Below, piece by piece: positions 63,363-64,000 of a stretch of 64,000 nucleotides of DNA. A program made the position numbers and the translations under genes. The notes below the pieces were generated by a model. The model was given only the letters and a program-made list of their open reading frames with translations, searched no databases and was not told the DNA's origin. Each line of letters begins with the position of its first letter. The first letter of the stretch is position 1. Source of the stretch: Skermanella sp. TT6 (lineage in GTDB: Bacteria; Pseudomonadota; Alphaproteobacteria; Azospirillales; Azospirillaceae); contig NZ_CP067420.1 in assembly GCF_016653635.2 (NCBI RefSeq), forward strand, positions 3,569,501 to 3,633,500, written 5' to 3'.

Positions 63363-64000
63363 CTAGACATCGTCGTAGATCACTTCGAGGGACGGCTTGG
63401 TGACCGCCGCGACGCCGCACATGTCCTCCAGGGTCGCCGGCTCCAGCACCACGTCGCGGCCGACCGCGTCGCCCTTGAACAGTCCCAGCAGGCCGTCCTG
63501 GGTCAGCGGCTTGGGCCATTCGGGCGGCGCCCAGGCGACGTTGCGGGCCAGTTCCTCGAACAAGGGTCCCCAGCGGTCGCCCGGTCGGCCGACGATCTGG
63601 TAGTTGGCGCTCTTGCGCCTGATGTCGTCGTCGGCCGGGATCGAGGCGAGCACCTGGATGCCGACCGCCTCGGCGAAGGCCCGGGCCTCGCCGGTGCCGT
63701 CGTCCTTGTTGATGACCATGCCGGCGACGCCGACATTGCCGCCCATCTTGCGGAAATACTCGACCGCCGAGCAGACATTGTTGGCGACGTAGAGCGACTG
63801 CAGGTCGTTGGAGCCGACGACGATCACCTTCTGGCACATGTCGCGGGCGATCGGCAGGCCGAAGCCGCCGCACACCACGTCGCCCAGGAAGTCCAGCAGG
63901 ACATAGTCGAAGCCCCAGTCGTGGAAGCCCAGCTTCTCCAGCAGCTCGAAGCCATGGATGATGCCCCGGCCGCCGCAGCCGCGCCCGACCTCCGGTCCCC
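63363..64000 (-). CDS. bchX: chlorophyllide a reductase ATPase subunit X (5' end cut off)
   Basis: The C-terminal ~212 residues are visible, entering from the right edge. [47 protein letters not shown] includes both cluster-ligand cysteine regions of the NifH-like family; the FELLEKLGFHDWGFDY text and C-terminal TKPSLEVIYDDV identify BchX over BchL. The P-loop lies outside. It donates electrons to BchYZ with ATP. Confidence 0.95.
   Translation of the reverse strand, partial: GPEVGRGCGGRGIIHGFELLEKLGFHDWGFDYVLLDFLGDVVCGGFGLPIARDMCQKVIVVGSNDLQSLYVANNVCSAVEYFRKMGGNVGVAGMVINKDDGTGEARAFAEAVGIQVLASIPADDDIRRKSANYQIVGRPGDRWGPLFEELARNVAWAPPEWPKPLTQDGLLGLFKGDAVGRDVVLEPATLEDMCGVAAVTKPSLEVIYDDV

Overview
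This window comes from a very GC-rich alphaproteobacterium with a bacteriochlorophyll-based photosystem. Both halves of a photosynthesis gene cluster (PGC) are present. They encode dark protochlorophyllide reductase (bchLNB), chlorophyllide reductase (bchXYZ), a type-2 reaction centre (pufLM, puhA) with a tetraheme PufC, LH1 (pufBA), aerobic cyclase (acsF) and a C4-pathway 5-aminolevulinate synthase (hemA). Gene content and style fit Rhodospirillales/Azospirillaceae (Skermanella-like); that placement is my inference and was not tested by any search.

Layout. 1-6445: housekeeping genes, nearly all on the minus strand: a cut-off SDR, an orphan LivJ-type binding protein, two adjacent secreted PRC-barrel proteins with nonapeptide repeats, parC and recO. 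6446-8850: a scar zone with a terminase-like remnant, short direct repeats, an IS1380-type transposase fragment, and an Rpn-family nuclease gene whose 3' third is duplicated. 8970-13200: an EcfG-like promoter with a 40-codon ORF, an acyl-CoA synthetase, msrA, an AI-2E-type transporter and a CsbD protein. 13780-19710: a five-gene minus-strand operon for a BMP-type nucleoside/base ABC transporter ending in cytosine deaminase. 19950-22160: an MFS exporter with a GlxA-type regulator. 22366-27440: a large PAS/GAF histidine kinase, a thiolase remnant and glutaryl-CoA dehydrogenase. 27439-33283: a cytochrome c oxidase locus with a subunit I+III fusion, plus small membrane proteins. 33464-35373: an SDR, a LysR remnant and a PIN/RHH toxin-antitoxin pair.

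The PGC begins with regulators ppsR and aerR on the minus strand. Divergent from them is a tightly packed plus-strand operon from 38520 to 53913: bchF-bchN-bchB-bchH-bchL-bchM-lhaA-puhA-puhB-puhC-orf100-acsF-puhE-hemA. Most junctions are 1-26 bp overlaps. Sequences resembling PpsR operators lie upstream of ppsR and of bchF, so the repressor probably controls itself and the pigment operon. After hemA, a palindromic element, a prolyl oligopeptidase gene and a truncated VapB-like gene separate this operon from the second, convergent minus-strand operon bchX-bchY-bchZ-pufB-pufA-pufL-pufM-pufC. That operon enters from the right edge.

Together the PGC genes take glycine and succinyl-CoA to 5-aminolevulinate, insert magnesium, methylate and cyclise the ring, reduce rings D and B, hydrate the 3-vinyl group, and assemble pigment into LH1-reaction-centre complexes. 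Carotenoid genes, bchC/D/I/G/P and others are not in the window. Several dispersed inverted-repeat elements, two of them between PGC genes, suggest this genome hosts active or recently active palindromic elements.
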